32,423 nucleotides of DNA from a virus: positions 1 to 32,423 of the IMG/VR virus record IMGVR_UViG_3300022072_000075. One strand, 5' to 3'. Position 1 is the stretch's first letter, and each line of letters opens with the position of its first letter. Below, in pieces: positions 31,594 to 32,423 of the stretch. The notes under the pieces are model-generated. The model was not told the origin of the DNA. It was given only the letters and a program-made list of their open reading frames with translations, and did not search any database. The position numbers and the translations under genes were made by a program.

Positions 31594-32048
31594 TATATTA
31601 GCTTATAAGTTGTTTTTCCTTTTATTTTAAATACTTGCATTACCCTCTTCCTGTTTTCATCTGGAGAAGCATAGCTTACATGCACCCAATCAGGGTTATC
31701 TTCAGATCCGAATTCCCAAATAAGTTGATCAAAATCTAAATTATTTTTAATGTAATCAAACATAGCTGCATTAGACTTGAAGCCAAAACTATCGTCAATG
31801 TCAATTGCTCTTCCCTCGCAATGCTGCGATTTGGCGCTCCCTCCTATAGCTAAGTTTAGTTCTTTAGACCTATAAAATGAATTTATTTTAATCGGTCCTC
31901 CAACCCACTCTCTTAGCGGTTCAAAAACGTTTTCAGCAATAACCTGCATATTTACTAAATGGTAATCGTCAGGCGCATTTTTTATATCTAACCTTAAAGC
32001 GGTTCTTGAAAAAACCCCTTCTTTGTTAGACACATGCTTGCTAATCAT
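31593..32048 (-). CDS. M15-type peptidase, probable endolysin
   Basis: The 151-residue protein carries the M15A-type zinc site: SQHCEGRAIDID (H76 and D83) and WVHVSY (H123), with S74 before the first histidine. The upstream part LREWVGGPIKINSFYRSKEL is typical of this fold (VxIxSxYRs). These enzymes cut peptide cross-links in peptidoglycan, so it is the likely endolysin. There is no signal peptide, so access to the wall would need the holin-like protein in the same cassette. Length is close to that of short single-domain M15A proteins, without a wall-binding domain. It overlaps the 50-residue membrane gene by 8 bases and the Cys-rich gene by one base. Confidence 0.85.
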   Translation of the reverse strand: MISKHVSNKEGVFSRTALRLDIKNAPDDYHLVNMQVIAENVFEPLREWVGGPIKINSFYRSKELNLAIGGSAKSQHCEGRAIDIDDSFGFKSNAAMFDYIKNNLDFDQLIWEFGSEDNPDWVHVSYASPDENRKRVMQVFKIKGKTTYKLI

Positions 32049-32193
32049 CTTGTTTTTTTCTTAATTCCCACCACTTATTAACAGTGTAACCTATAGTTAC
32101 TATTAGTAAAGTGATTTTTAAGTAAGGCTCAATATTAGTCATAGAAACTACAAGGGATAAAAAGTTTATAGCGTATAGTTTAAGATCTGTCAT
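32041..32193 (-). CDS. 50-residue membrane protein, unknown
   Basis: The frame from ATG at 32193 reads MTDLKLYAINFLSLVVSMTN, then a hydrophobic segment (LKITLLIVTIGYTVNKW, about residues 25-41) and a basic end (ELRKKQDD). Two hydrophobic stretches, 5-18 and 23-38, suggest a membrane protein or small holin-like helix pair. The length of 50 residues is below usual calling limits. It overlaps the upstream gene by 14 bases and the peptidase by 8 bases. A role in lysis timing, such as a holin or antiholin partner, is possible because of the neighbour; no motif proves this. Similar short membrane proteins next to lysis genes are known to me from other phages but were not checked. Confidence 0.7.
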   Translation of the reverse strand: MTDLKLYAINFLSLVVSMTNIEPYLKITLLIVTIGYTVNKWWELRKKQDD

Positions 32194-32419
32194 TCCCCTT
32201 AGCGTAGGTTTTAGAAGTAATAGGCCCAGCTGAATAAGGTACAGCTGCTTGATTAATTTTCATTCCATTAATCCCGCTGCTTGATCCTTGACCCATTGGA
32301 AATCCGCTAGTGTCTAACGGTCCATCCCAAAGAGCATTAGCTCCAACAACACCTTCTTCTGCTTTAACTACAGCTTTAGTTTTTGTATCTTTCATAATAT
32401 CTTTTATTAGTTTTATCAT
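32180..32419 (-). CDS. Small Ala/Gly-rich protein, 79 residues
   Basis: The frame starts at an ATG at 32419 (MIKLIKDIMKDTKTKAVVKA); a second in-frame ATG at 32395 would give a 71-residue product and is equally possible. The centre, ANALWDGPLDTSGFPMGQGS, is Gly/Ser-rich and probably extended. The end has AVPYSAGPITSKTYAKGND. It has no membrane segment and no Cys. It is the first complete minus-strand gene in the window and overlaps the next gene by 14 bases. I do not recognise a family with known function. Confidence 0.6.
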   Translation of the reverse strand: MIKLIKDIMKDTKTKAVVKAEEGVVGANALWDGPLDTSGFPMGQGSSSGINGMKINQAAVPYSAGPITSKTYAKGNDRS

Positions 32420-32423
32420 TACT

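Noticed and set aside
1-32423. tRNA genes, CRISPR arrays, insertion sequences or an integrase
   Set aside because: Nothing with the needed structure or repeats was seen; nearly all bases are in closely packed genes.

Overview
The window is a segment of an AT-rich tailed bacteriophage (Caudoviricetes) genome. It holds a nearly complete late structural and lysis module on the minus strand (about 29 kb), facing a short nucleotide-metabolism module on the plus strand (first 3.4 kb). I see no tRNA, rRNA, integrase, insertion sequence or CRISPR array. The starts I inspected (nrdB, the 76-residue gene at 1396, terL, portal, capsid, the 2227-residue gene) have A/T-rich leaders and no Shine-Dalgarno sequence. 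That pattern is typical of Bacteroidota and their phages. From memory, the protein set resembles uncultured marine phages and phages of flavobacteria, with some likeness in size and order to crAss-like phages. Host and environment are therefore inferences.

Plus strand, 1-3385: the 3' end of an unidentified gene, two tiny overlapping genes, nrdB (ribonucleotide reductase small subunit), a 76-residue helical protein and nrdA (compact large subunit without the ATP cone). All run in one direction, closely spaced or overlapping, so they are probably one transcript that supplies dNTPs for phage DNA synthesis. The cluster ends at a strong hairpin (about 3419-3450) with runs of A and T on both sides, which can stop transcription from both directions.

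Minus strand, read from 32419 down to 3506: first a cassette of small overlapping genes at the lysis and packaging end. It includes a small Ala/Gly-rich protein, a 50-residue membrane protein, an M15-type peptidoglycan peptidase, a Cys-rich protein with an EF-hand-like loop, a basic protein, a 52-residue CGC protein, a small HExxH protein, a holin-like protein, two small conserved-looking proteins, a duplicated GroES-like protein and a candidate small terminase. Next come large terminase, portal, acidic scaffold-like protein and major capsid protein, then a capsid-linked protein of unknown function. After these are two connector/ring proteins, a 1196-residue tail protein with cadherin-like C-terminal domains, a second tail protein, a cupin, and three proteins whose order (242, 510 and 2227 residues) mirrors the T7 internal virion/ejection proteins gp14, gp15 and gp16. 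A small membrane-anchored protein closes the operon at the shared terminator.

Most gene borders overlap or lie within 40 bases. The larger gaps are after the capsid gene (a terminator-like hairpin, probably allowing partial read-through) and before the ring protein (a second hairpin). The genes together would build a short-tailed virion, fill it with DNA, eject a very large polyvalent protein at infection, and lyse the host. No single gene is clearly a new system. The least explained parts are the 2227-residue protein with its HEILH site, the duplicated GroES-like protein beside terL, the extra gene inside the nrd cluster, and a set of tiny late genes that automatic calling misses.
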